Below, one piece after another: positions 35,596 through 47,222 of a DNA stretch of 64,000 nucleotides (the first letter of the stretch is position 1; each line of letters begins with the position of its first letter). This DNA is from Rotaria macrura (lineage: Eukaryota; Rotifera; Eurotatoria; Philodinida; Philodinidae). The stretch covers positions 1 through 64,000 of the forward strand of contig OENT01000580.1 of NCBI GenBank assembly GCA_900239685.1, in the 5' to 3' direction. The notes below the pieces were generated by a model, which saw nothing but the letters and a program-made list of their open reading frames with translations, had not been told where the DNA came from and made no database searches. Made by a program: the position numbers and the translations under genes.

Positions 35596-36294
35596 ATGTC
35601 AAATATTGGTACTGTGATCTGGTTTCGACTACTACTGATCTTACCATTTACATCGGCTTTAACATTTATTTTAACATTGATTATATGTAGTCAAATACCT
35701 AACGATATTGCATCAGGAAATCGATTACCTAAAATATCTGACCTTGGAACTGGCCAAGCACATAATTATTTTATGTCTGGTTTTATTATTTTACTTCCAC
35801 AACTCTTAATCACGGTTGTCGGTAGAATTCATTTTCTGATTCTATCTCAAACCCTTGTTCATGTTGCTGTCGTCATTGTTATCCATGCCATTCTATTCGT
35901 CTGTGGTATATTTATGCTAATTATGGCCATTGTAAGTGATGATGATCGTCCACTTGTGCATGGTATCGGTGCGGTCGGCACATTTGCTTGCATTGCTATC
36001 TATTGTGTTCTTCATACGTTGCTGATAATCTATCTTTTTTTAAATCGATCAAAAGCTTCTGAATATTCTAATTTCATTTTGCTTTTCTGGTTCATTGGAT
36101 GCACGATCATGTCGGTAATCTCGTCTATTGTTTTGGTGATTACATATGCAAGTATTGCTGAATACATTGCCGCCGCAACAGCTTTTCTCTATTTTCTTGC
36201 ATTCGTACCACAGTTTTGGACAAAAGCAAAGCGAATCAAACATGATGTTAATCCTACTTCTAGTGTACGAAATTTAGATACAAATCAATTTTGA
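35596..36294 (+). CDS. six-helix membrane protein of the Frag1/DRAM/Sfk1 family
   Basis: A single-exon frame of 232 residues. Six hydrophobic segments are visible, at about 10-32, 56-78, 84-106, 124-148, 158-180 and 184-204. Between helices 1 and 2 is LPKISDLGTG, close to the PxISDxGT signature of the Frag1/DRAM/Sfk1 family. The C-terminus is short, basic and cytosolic (KAKRIKHD). Members of the family include PGAP2, DRAM autophagy modulators and TMEM150 proteins, acting in Golgi, lysosome or plasma membrane. The sequence does not decide which. A CTCAG just upstream of the ATG suggests a 5' leader intron. The nearest genes are kilobases away. Confidence 0.75.
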   Translation: MSNIGTVIWFRLLLILPFTSALTFILTLIICSQIPNDIASGNRLPKISDLGTGQAHNYFMSGFIILLPQLLITVVGRIHFLILSQTLVHVAVVIVIHAILFVCGIFMLIMAIVSDDDRPLVHGIGAVGTFACIAIYCVLHTLLIIYLFLNRSKASEYSNFILLFWFIGCTIMSVISSIVLVITYASIAEYIAAATAFLYFLAFVPQFWTKAKRIKHDVNPTSSVRNLDTNQF

Positions 36295-39200
36295 ACTTAC
36301 TCTGGTATCGGCAACCGTGTCTACATGAACCGTGTGAATGTTTTCTTTATTTGTATCATTCAGTAAATGAAACTGTTCAGTAACCCGTAGTCCACTATTC
36401 GTAAATAAGTTCTCAGATAGTAGAAAAGTAGTGAGGCATCCCGGAAATAGTCCCGGAGAAAATAGATTAAAGAATGGAATATCAAATATGATTGGATGCG
36501 TTTGTTGCGATCTGTTGTTTTTAAATGGTACTGAAAATGTAAGTGTTAATTTACATATATTTATACATATCATCTTCATCGATGCCCTTCACTTACACCC
36601 ACTCCCTAAGTAGAAATCTGATACTTTGTAAAAGATAATATGATAGATGGAATATAGTTGCGTGTTCATGTTTTTTTTTCTTGCATAAAGAAATGAAAAG
36701 TACTGATGAAGATGAACCATTTAGTTCGATGACATGCATATGATCAGTGGAAAACAGTTTCTCTTTTCCCTTCTTGAAAGCTTGCACTGGAAAAATCGAA
36801 TGATAACCGAATTTGAAAAAATTTTAGCCAAGTGCTCAACCAAAAACCGTAGTACAAAACATGAAAGTTATATTTAATTATTGAAAACATTTTTCAACTA
36901 TTCAATCTTCTTATTTCAATACTCAGATATTGAAAGTTTTGATAGTTAAAGTTTTGATAATCGAATATCTGATCTTTAACTGCCAAAATCTGTATATCTG
37001 AATATTTGGCTTTCAATTATTTAATAATTGAATACTTGAATTCAACCTTCAGGTTTGACGTATATAATCTTTCACAGCCATTTCTTTTCGTAATACACAC
37101 TTTCTGTAGGAATTGAAGCTCATGACGAATCTATCTCTCACATGGGAGAATGATCTACCCTCGCAATGGACCGTTAAATGTGTTACTTGAGAATAGATGT
37201 CTTGAATCGATTCATCTGTCATTTAATTTTTGCATATCTATCTACAAATCGCTGACAAAACCTTGTCGGGCGGAAAAAACGGATGAAAGAGTTTGAAAGC
37301 AGTAAACAGATATAAGAAAACTATGTCTGATACTTCAATCACTTGTGAAACAAAACGAAGAAACTCTAATTTGATAGTCACACTATAATTGCATCAAGTT
37401 CTCGTGTGATTGAATTCCTTCGATTTTTTCTGCACCTTAAAATCATTCTATTAAAAATGTTAAATCTCGATTTTTTGGAAAATATACATCTACGTCTTTT
37501 TAGTACACTATTTAGCTTTATCAATATGCTTCTATGTTGTTCCTTTTTTCTATGAAACTACGTTAGCTTCATCGAAATACACATCATTCTGAAACTGTGA
37601 CTATTGGAACACTAAAATTAGGAGCGACATTGTAGCACTCGTATCATACATTCCACTCTCTCTAGCACCAACCAACAATATATTGTTCTTGCTTTCTCGT
37701 GTCAGATCTCACTGTAGCGCCTAAAACGTACCCTTAGAGAGATTGTGTAAAAGGAAAATTTTGATGACACTGCCATTCATACATCAATCTACGAGAGCAG
37801 AAAAAACACGTAGTCTTAGGGTTCGTTATTTTTTTGTTACATTTAAAATTTTTTATGGTATGAATATAGTTTGAATAATTCATCGTGAAAATATTAAAAA
37901 AATCAAAATTTCATCCAGAAGTTCTCTTTAAGAAACTTTGACCCAGTTTAAGCCATAAAAGCGATCACGTTGTAACGCGTAATTTTGAAACATTGAAATG
38001 AAATCATATTGAAGTACGACTGGTTCACTGCAACTACGCTTAATTACGCCACTGTTTGATTGTTATGGAACACGTGGACCTTATTTTACATAAGATTTGT
38101 TGAATTTTTCGATCTCTATAGTCAGAGTTAAGAACAACAATAAATTTTTACTGTTTAACTGAAGACGTCTCACTAGTTTACAGAAATGATGATTTTTCAC
38201 TGCTGTTAGGCAGCCCTTCCTCATGATTTCATGGAAAAAATTCATTGAGATATTACTATTTAGCCACAGTTCATTACTGTTACATTGTTGAAAATCATCA
38301 TTTGAGAATATGCCGATCTGATTTCTATGCATATGAGATGTCGAATAGAAATTGTTTTTGGTTCTTTGTATACTACGTAGATCATCTCTTTTTGGTAGAT
38401 TTGGGTAACATTTTTCGAATCTTTTTTTTGTATTGTTGACATGTTCTCTATAGTTGAAAAAATTTCAGACAATGATACCACAATTATAGTGTACGTAGGA
38501 TCTTGTTGGTCGAAACAACGGAAGATTTCAGCTGCATAGATTGACTTATGTTCATGATCATTCAACTTGAATCCAAACGAATTCAGAGGAAATGTTGTTG
38601 ACAAGCAAAGCACTATTGTTATGCAATGAAAGATTTACTATTTGTTTGAAATTGGAGTAAGCATACGAAATTCACGACAAGATATTCTTTTAGTCCTATT
38701 TATATACTTCGGCGACGGTAATGTTCTCGAAATAAAACATGGTAACACATATAGATTATACCATGTTTCACATATGTACATCGCTGAGATTCATTCATTC
38801 ATGATCGATAATATTTTAGAGCTGTTCTCTCGAATTCTAAATCGAATGTTTGCATTGAATGTATTTATAAATTCATCTTAAAAGACTTGCTTGCCTGGCA
38901 GTAACCATGAGAGAAATAAAACAACTTTTACTCTAGAAACTCATTTGAGAATCTATGAATGTCTGATATTCGAGTTCAAATGAGCAGATAAGATGACTTT
39001 CTTTTTCTTGCTTCTTGTTGTAATATATGAGGAAATATCTAATGATCTGAAATGTTTATTTCAATTAACAAGCGAGTCATACTGCGATTTATTAATCTGA
39101 ATATCATCTTGAAGAAAATTTTCTTATATTCAAGTTGTGGTAAATTCATGCTAGTTTCCAATACATGCCCTGGAGCACCAATGAGGTTTTTCTTAGTCAA

Positions 39201-40652
39201 ATTTATTCGTCTCTGACTCTTCTTGAGAATTTGTCACTGTTTACTACTTGCAGTCCTCCTCAATGAAGTCTGAACTTGAGGAGAATCAAATGAAAACGCA
39301 ATGGCAGCATCAGGCAGTGTTGGTAAGTTGCAAAGGTAAGAAACAAAGTTTTTGAAGGAAAAAATAAACGATTTTACCCAATAACATTTTGATTGACAAC
39401 AAAAGTATTTTTGCCATTATTCACGTTCGGGTAAGTGTATTTTAAAGAATCCTATAATATTCGATGACACTAAGACATTTATCTAGGTTCATACTACGGC
39501 ACTGCGACCGTTTCACAGAGTTATAACTTAGATATGACATTGATAGCCATAGTTGATTTAATTTGAATTTAGTTGTTCTTTCGAACATTTCACAGAGACA
39601 GAAGTTTGTAAAAACATATCGGCAGATTTAAAATAAAATTCCAATTGTGATCCATTCCCATTGAGTATCGAAACATGAGAAACCTGTAGATGTGTGCAAG
39701 ATTCTCGGTTTCGGGTGCTGAAAATGGCAAATAATTGAATGCAAGAATGTTTAAATTCATTATTTTTTATATTATAGAACGATAACACCTTTTAATGCAA
39801 AAACACAGCGTCCGGCGTCGTTTTCTGAACCTGAAAGCGAAAATTTTGTAGAAATGCGTGTCTTTCTCACATTTTCTTATCAGCGAGAACGGATCATAAT
39901 GGTAATTACATGTCGAGCATTCAAAGGGATCTCTATAGATTTTCGTCTGCTTGCAACGTGATTTGCGAGTCTAACTCGGTTGTTTTTTCGTTACAGTCAC
40001 GGATTTGTTCAAAGTCTTCTTTTATTTCAATGCAACGATGTTGCGTCTGTGTAATGAGGATTTGTCTACTTCCTTCTGTCCTTTATCAATTCATCCATAT
40101 ACTCTTTTATGTTCATACGAGTTAGAATCATTGTAAGCTTCATGCAACTTAGAGCAGTTTAGACGTTATGACTATACGAAAACGGGGCTGGCATGCAATT
40201 TTTATTAAGATCAACATAATACGATACTGTTTCTCTTTCACAACAGGATCCTTAGAAGTGTGAGCAACATTTCACTTCAATCATCAATAAATATATCTGC
40301 ATATTCGATCAACAACTTTAATTATATATACATGAGTGAATTGCAAGATTATTGCACCGTTATGTTTTTGGATGTAAAAGTTCTATTTATCTAGTTCCTC
40401 TTATAATCGATCCTTGAAGTTGTTTCAGATTAAATGCCTATGAGAAGTCTGTACTACCCCACAAAAATCATGAAAACAGTTTTCTTAAGTCAAAAACAGC
40501 AAGACTTCTCGCTTATCGACAGCTAGAGTCGAAATGTTACCATACTGTCGAATAGCGACTCAGTGAAGGAATTCAGTTATTCTCATCTTTTCACTGCTGC
40601 AACTGGTTCCTTGACATCTCTATAAATTTTCATGCAGTTTAAGTCAACGTTT
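36295..40652. other. 4.4-kb unassigned AT-rich region
   Basis: Several open frames of 60-120 codons occur on both strands (for example around 38081-38881), but they have no domain, good start context or partner exon, and I read them as chance. A stretch at about 36880-37050 is rich in ATTGAA/TTCAAT words in both orientations and may be another decayed motif-rich element. Confidence 0.4.
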
Positions 40653-40946
40653 CTACCCAGGAGGATGATTAACACCACCATAACCGTCAAAAACCAATAC
40701 GTACACTGTCGTTTCCTGCAGTTTATGGGCGTAAATTTACCCTTTCGTGGCGACTGTATTACGCTCGTTTTCTTTTGTATCTTATTATACGGTTAATAAC
40801 TGTCGTAAACGGCAGGAAAATCGAGTATCCAATTGTGTACGCTCATTGGGTATACGAAGAAATACGATGGTAATACGTTGGCTACCAAATGGGTGAAATA
40901 CGATTAAAAACGGCCGTTCACGACCATGCTTATTTTGTATGGGTAG
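40653..40946. repeat. ATACG/CGTAT motif cluster (possible MITE)
   Basis: About 290 bp with eight or more ATACG/CGTAT words on both strands (for example ATACGAAGAAATACGATGG near 40853). It is flanked by short inverted CTACCCA (40653) and TGGGTAG (40940). No target duplication was found. Confidence 0.35.
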
Positions 40947-41931
40947 TGCAAGAGTCTCAATTGATTATAATTCCTTTGTAAAAATCATCCACTTGACATT
41001 TTCAATGAAGAGAAGGTTTCAATTTGAATTACATCAGTTTCTTTACACACTTTAAAAGTGAAACTTACCTAAAACAATTCTTTTACTGGAGATATCCTTT
41101 TTTTTGTAAAAAATATAGTCGACCAATTATCCCTTTCCTTGTTACAAAGTAACTGGTACTGAAATAGCTACTCGCTGCCAGTTGTCGGAAAAGTAGTGGT
41201 AATTTCTACCTCCTCTTTACACTTGTAACAAATGGCAATGAGAGCAATGGGAATCGGTGGATGCCACTGATTCCAAATCCCATGGGAATCATGAATCTGC
41301 CGTTTCCTTCTCGAGCAAGAGTCAGACGTAGACAACGAAGATAGAAGAAAAGAGCTACGATGAAAATGTTGTGTTCGAAAGTCTGTATAGTACTTAGTGT
41401 AAAGTTTTGGGTGACCAATCAAAACTCTCAAGTATATCCAAGCAATCAGTAACAGAAAGAAACGAGCTCCATAAGGTTGATTCACACTTGCATGTCGGAA
41501 CAAATGAATTAGAAAATCTTCATATGCAGCAACATGCAAACTCACGGTAAATTCACATTACATAGTTGTATGCGCAGACACGTGGTCAGAGAATTTTCCT
41601 CAATCTCAATAGACTGCTGTAAAAACGTTATGGTAAGAGAATATTTTTTCTGTTTGCGGTAGTTGCTACGATTCTATTTCATGATCAAAGTCGGCTCCCT
41701 TGTTGACGTTGTTTGAATACTTTTCTATAGTCAGTATCATGCATGTGGATCTAGAAAAAGTAAGAATTTCGACTTTTTATTATTATATTGAACTAGAAAG
41801 TCCTGATAACAGATTATTTTTCTTAATTTCAGTTTGAAACAAGAACAGATATCTTACGGGCATGAACCAATCTTAATGCATCCCAAGTATACGTTTAACA
41901 ACATTCTGTAGCTTACTTCGATACGTACTCC
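40947..41931. other. upstream region of the ART-NHL gene
   Basis: No supported exon. The minus-strand frame at 41168-41545 has no recognisable domain. A splice-acceptor-like AATTTCAG at about 41831 could belong to an upstream leader exon of the 41932 gene. Confidence 0.35.
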
Positions 41932-44026
41932 ATGAATCGGTTCGGTGATATAGATATTATACATAAAAGGCTTCCACCTTTTTATTGTTTTCGTAGTGAA
42001 AAATCTGTTTCACTCGAAAAAGCATTAGAGTCTGTCGAATCTCAAATCCATGAACTGCCTTATTACATTAAAATAGCCAAGCGTCACTGCCATTTTCCGT
42101 CAGAACATGGATTAACACATGATCAATCAGCAGCTATTTACATTTATACAATGGAATGGGGCGAGACTACATTATATCGTGTATTGAATTCAGCATTACG
42201 CTCTGAAAATCGACAAGAATTGAAGGTATGGTTCCCATATTTAAAGTTATTCGACACAGCATTAGATAAATTGCCTACCGTCAAAGAAGTGATATGGAGG
42301 GGTATTCCTCTTGATATTGGAAAGAGTTACATAGAAAATCAAATTGTGACATGGTGGAGCGTTAGTTCTTGCTCGTCGTCAGTGAAAGTTATAAAAGCTT
42401 TTATTGGCAAAGAGAAAAACTCAACGCTTTTCCTCATTGAAGCAATTAACGGAAAAAAGGTTTCCGGATACACAGAATATGAGAACGAAAAAGAAATTAT
42501 TTTACGCATGGGATCAGAGTTTCGCGTGAAGAGTGATCCTCTAGATCAATCAAACGGCTCCAATCTCGTACATTTAATTGAAATTGATAATAACGATGAT
42601 CAAACAATGGCATCAGCTATGAGTCACACGCAGCTCGATGAAAAGAAACCAAAAAAAATCTGTTTTCCGAGTATGTTATTTGTACCTTAATTTGATGAAA
42701 TTAAGCTTTTCATGATAAACACGTATGAAGTAGTACGATTAAGTCTGAGTGCCGATTAGTAAATGCACGATTACGAAAACAATAAAATAGCTGTATATGA
42801 GTATTTGGGAGTAAATATGAATATGAGTATCGGACTTCTCTTCAACTACATCCACGCTCATACTTATATCCAGACCTATCGACATCTTTGCTCTCGGAAT
42901 GACATCCTTTTCACTGAACAATCAGTCGAGTGAAATAACATCAATAAGTCACATATCGGGATAGGGTTTGTGACCACCTCTCTTGAAATATTCATGGCTT
43001 CCTAAAAAAGAAAACTTTGAGCCTTGTTAACTAACGAGCAACTTTGATCATGAGTGTCAAGAGTTTTTTGAAAATCTTGTTCTCTCTTTTCATTCAGAGC
43101 CACCACTCCGGGCAAGTCGTCGCAATATTCCTGTCGATGCTCAGTGGATACAAAAGGGTATTACTGTGGCTGGAGGAAACGATCGGGGCGTCGGAACCAA
43201 CCAACTCGATTGCCCATATGGCTTGTTTGTTGATGATGAGCAAACTGTTTATATAGCTGATCAAGGAAATCACCGTATTATTAAATGGAAGTCAATTGCA
43301 GAGAACGGTCAAATCGTTGCAGGGGGCAATGGACAAGGAAATAGCGATGACCAGTTGGCCTTCCCCTTCGATGTCATTGTCGACAAAGAGACAGATAGTT
43401 TGTTAATTTCTGACAGCGAGAATCATCGAATTGTTCAATGGCCACGTCAAAATGGTAAACTAGGTAAAACATTGATTTCAAACATAGGTTGCATGGGTTT
43501 AACTATGGACGAGCAAGGCTCACTGTACGTAATCGATTATGGTCAGCATGCAGTCAAACGATATAAAAGAGATGATACTCATGGAGAAGTAGTCGCAGGT
43601 GGTTATGGGCAAGGGAGCCAACTCAATCAACTCTCCTATCCTGAATATGTCTTCGTCGATCGAGATCACTCAATTTATGTATCTGATGCTAAAAATTCTC
43701 GTGTGATGAAATGGGATGAAGGTGCAACACAAGGTATCGTCGTCGCGGGCGGCAATGGGCAAGGCAATAGTCTGAACCAATTGCATTGGCCTCGAGGGAT
43801 CGTTGTTGATCAATTAGGCACCGTCTATGTGGCTGATAAAGAAAACCATAGAGTTATGCGTTGGCCACGAGGGGCAAAACAGGGAAAGGTCATTATTGGT
43901 GGGCATGGTGAAGGGCAACAAATGAATCAATTATATTGGCCTACGGGCTTATCCTTCGATCTTCATGGTAATTTAGATGTCGTCGACATTGGTAATAATC
44001 GTGTTCAACGTTTTTGTCTACAATGA
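41932..44026 (+). CDS. ADP-ribosyltransferase fused to a six-bladed NHL propeller
   Basis: Two exons: 41932-42670 and 43098-44026. A GTATGT donor, a TTCATTCAG acceptor and phase 1 give 555 residues. The N-terminal domain has the R-S-E signature of arginine-type mono-ADP-ribosyltransferases: VIWRGI with R123, WWSVSSC with S143-S146, and EKE ending at E188. Such enzymes move ADP-ribose from NAD+ to a protein, commonly arginine when the motif is ExE. The C-terminal half is six NHL repeats. Each has VAGGxGxG, NQL, a P-x-G/D-hydrophobic strand, a D-x-x-G/YVAD strand and N-HR(I/V)-x-W, which form a beta-propeller for protein or ligand binding. No signal peptide or membrane anchor is seen, so a cytosolic site is likely unless an upstream exon exists. 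Key residues are intact and the frame is clean. The domain order is, as I recall, known from rotifers, which supports the host guess. Confidence 0.88.
42671..43097 (+). other. 427-bp intron of the ART-NHL gene
   Basis: Separates the transferase exon from the propeller exon exactly at the domain boundary. No internal exon was seen. Confidence 0.75.
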
Positions 44027-45904
44027 ACTCTGCTTGTTGATTAAAATTGATATTTGTACTGGGTTAATTGTCTCTCGAGATTGATTTGAGTGAAATTAAA
44101 ATCAATTTGTTTCTTGGATTATTCATGTTTTATTCACACAAATCTGTTTGATCAAGAATATTCTGATAGAGCCATAGTGAAGGTGGATACTCCTACACGT
44201 ACGAATAAGATGCATGTTATTGTCATGCTAGAAGGAGGATTAGCCAGTTGATCCCATGAACTAGAATGCGTGTTTCCTATCTAGTGAAGTTATGGGTAGG
44301 AGATTAACACGCATTGATAGTTTACAATTCGCTGCAGTTTAAGACTTGTATAACGTTACTGTCCAACACAATAAACGCTCTCCTAAATGAATCTTGCTTC
44401 TCTCCCTATAGGCTCGCACAAGAAGATTACATGTGGGAAAAATCAAAAACTACACGTACATGCATGTGAATGTGTACATGAGTATGATGTAATAGATTAG
44501 TAATTAAAAGAACTAAAATTCACATTCAAAGAAACCTAGAAATCTTCTGCAACACTTACACACATGCCAACCCACAGACAAGCAACATCAACCTTATACA
44601 CATGAACTCAACCCCAACATCGCATCTATCACTTATGATAGCTTATATGTAATGTGCTGTGAAATACGTAATGTAAGACAAATGAGTTGCTGAAGTTTCA
44701 ATACAAGGCTTCTCTGAACAGAGCTTCAGAATGTATACGTTCTTAAGATAAGTGATAAAAAAATGGTTTAGATGTATCAGTTATCAAGAGGCTGATTGAT
44801 AACGAACTTATTTCAACAGCCATTGTTTGATTGCTTACATATATATTCTTTGATAAAAACGTGTGGAAAATATTTTTACATAGTCTATTACAATTTATTA
44901 TTATTAAACCTTCGTACTATTTTTCTCGTTTAGGTGTCGTAATAATCATCACCGTTAGGCTACATTTTATTTTTTTATCTTATGATTCTTTCAGTATATG
45001 GCGTCTACATCCATTTTTTTTTATTCAAATGATTCGTGTTAAAGATGATTCTTTTGATTTGTCTCGATATATAGTACCCCGATAACGATGATGGATGGGA
45101 AAGTAAAGACCAAGAATATATGCTTGAATTTTTCCATTTTCACCGAGTCGTGAACTACAATTTAACATCGGTGTTCCAACAAAGTAATCAGAGAATGGAT
45201 TTTTTGTCTTAATTCGGTAAGAGAAGTATCTATACTAGCATAACAAAAAAATTAAGAGTGGCGAACATCAGCCCTCTTACGTTGCTATACTCTTTCAGGC
45301 ACTGACAAGCGTTTATTTGTGAAGATTCATATCAATAAATTTTCAACAGTAACATCAGCATGAAATTTAAGCAATATGCTGACACATTGAGCAACTTTCA
45401 TGAATGATCGGTAAAGTCAGACAATGGAGATCAGCATAATATAGGCAAAAATTGTTTACTTCAGTACTATTCTTGCCAATTTTTTTGAATATCTAAAAAT
45501 TTCTCAATCAACTGTCGGAAAACAATATCACGCTCCACAGCTGATTAACATTGATCGCTCGAAGAATCATCAATCATAGAAATTTCCACTGGTGGTTTGA
45601 TCAGTTTCAAATTTGAATATGTGGGTTCACACGCAGGTGAAGAAACTCGAGTATTCATCGCAGTTTCGATAAGCGTAAAAAATATTAGAAACGCTTCGAC
45701 AAAGGATATGATTCTTGATCTCAATCAATTACAGTAGTAACTAGTTTAGTGTTAAGTTACTGAGTCAAAAGATAAAAATTCATATGAAAATGCCGAACTT
45801 TAATTTGATATATTTTTTCATTACAATGTCGTCAGCATCAATCTATGAGCTAAACATAAGAAAAATAATACACGAAATGATGTTGTTATTTGTATCCATT
45901 GTCT
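44027..45904. other. unassigned spacer
   Basis: No supported gene. The open frame at 44831-45085 is AT-driven, with no domain. Confidence 0.4.
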
Positions 45905-47222
45905 AGCTGAGTTGAGTACTCATAGTTGTGAAATCCAAATAGGAGACCGTGCACAAAATACTCCACTGTTACAAGTGGAGTCTGTAACTGATGGTGGTGC
46001 TATAGTTCCTGTTATCGGTGCATACAGCCGGGGGAAGTCAGTTTTAGTTAATCAACTATGCAGTATTTCAGTTCTCGATGGGAATTTAGTATACACGGAA
46101 AGTATCTCTATTACTGCGGGTAAAAGTAATTATGAAAATATTCTTTCTCTGGATACTGGTGGCATAGACACATCAATAAAAGCACAAGATATTGCAACAA
46201 CAAGAGCTACTGAGGCACTACTACGAGAATTAGTTCTTCATTTATGTCCCGTTCGTAATTATAGTAGTAATATCGTTTACGAGCTACAGACTAGATATAT
46301 ATTCAACAAGCTTTGAATGGGATTGGAGCGATGGTAATGATAATAAGGCTGATCATTATTGTTCACATTCTCATTGATATTGAAGCTATACTGCCAATAT
46401 ACAGAAAACAATCGATGAGGAAATAACAGATATTTTCACGTTAAGCTTACTGATATGCAACTGGAAGGAAAATGTGTCAAATACTCTGCATCGAACACAT
46501 GGAAGCAGTCAGCTCAGAAATATTTTCAGATACCCCATTTCATATTGGCGAGAGCTGGTTCCGCGATAGTCAAAGCTTAGAATCATGAGTCTGTTACGGT
46601 TATATTATTTCTATTTCGCAAATATGCTCAGACTATAAAGTAAATCTTAGTATCATGTGTCAAATAACTAGTTTCATCCATACTAAATTTCTACAATTGT
46701 TTAATTGTTCAAAGAATTCTGAAGTTGATGAAACTAAGGCATGTCGACATACCGCACAGCACAATAGTCAACAGTACATCGTACTCGGCCACCAACAAAA
46801 TCTCCAAGATCTCAATGCGAAACCGTTCGTGTGGAAACTGTTACAAAATCTTTTTTATGACCATGTGAGCTGCTTTATTCGACTTGAAAATGGTGATTGA
46901 CGACCTCTTTATAATCTTTACAAGTATGAGAATAAAATTTGCGCAATCGTCGAACTTGCTGGTTTCGAAACAGCTAGCTGCCAGACTACGATTCATAAAA
47001 ATACCATCGTTATCCAAGGTACTCGAGTATATTTGAAAAGAACACAGAACAATGTAACCATTCTTCAATCTGATATCCCAGCTGTTTATTTTCAGCTGAA
47101 CGATTCAACTGAAATCGATGATTGACACTAACATTATATGAAGTAGAAGCGTACCAACGGTTTTCTTATTTTCAACGTACCTAAAACGAAACCGCCTGCA
47201 GACCATGACATCATATAGATGT
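45905..47222 (+). pseudogene. decayed gene: P-loop GTPase domain followed by an HSP20-like domain
   Basis: The first frame (about 45912-46316) contains a P-loop (GAYSRGKS, about 46018-46041), a VLVNQL helix and a DTGG switch motif (about 46156-46167). This is the order seen in dynamin/GBP- or very-large-GTPase-like proteins. Near 46240 the frame shifts: in another frame FVIIVV, a plausible next beta-strand, continues. A later frame (46655-47123) carries a TGA (46898-46900), then VELAGFETASCQTTIHKNTIVIQG. This matches the core of an HSP20/alpha-crystallin domain (V-x-L-P-G-F ... N-x-L-x-I-x-G). A second shift near 47125-47165 moves to a frame reading GFLIFNVPK, the expected final HSP20 strand. 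No ATG opens the first frame. I infer a GTPase-HSP20 fusion, broken by at least two frameshifts and one stop. The GTPase subfamily is uncertain. Confidence 0.6.

Noticed and set aside
38081..38881. overlapping frames of up to 117 codons
   Set aside because: No start context, no domain, no matching exons; within expectation for a long gene-free stretch.
41168..41545. 125-codon minus-strand frame upstream of the ART-NHL gene
   Set aside because: Irregular composition and no recognisable domain or introns.
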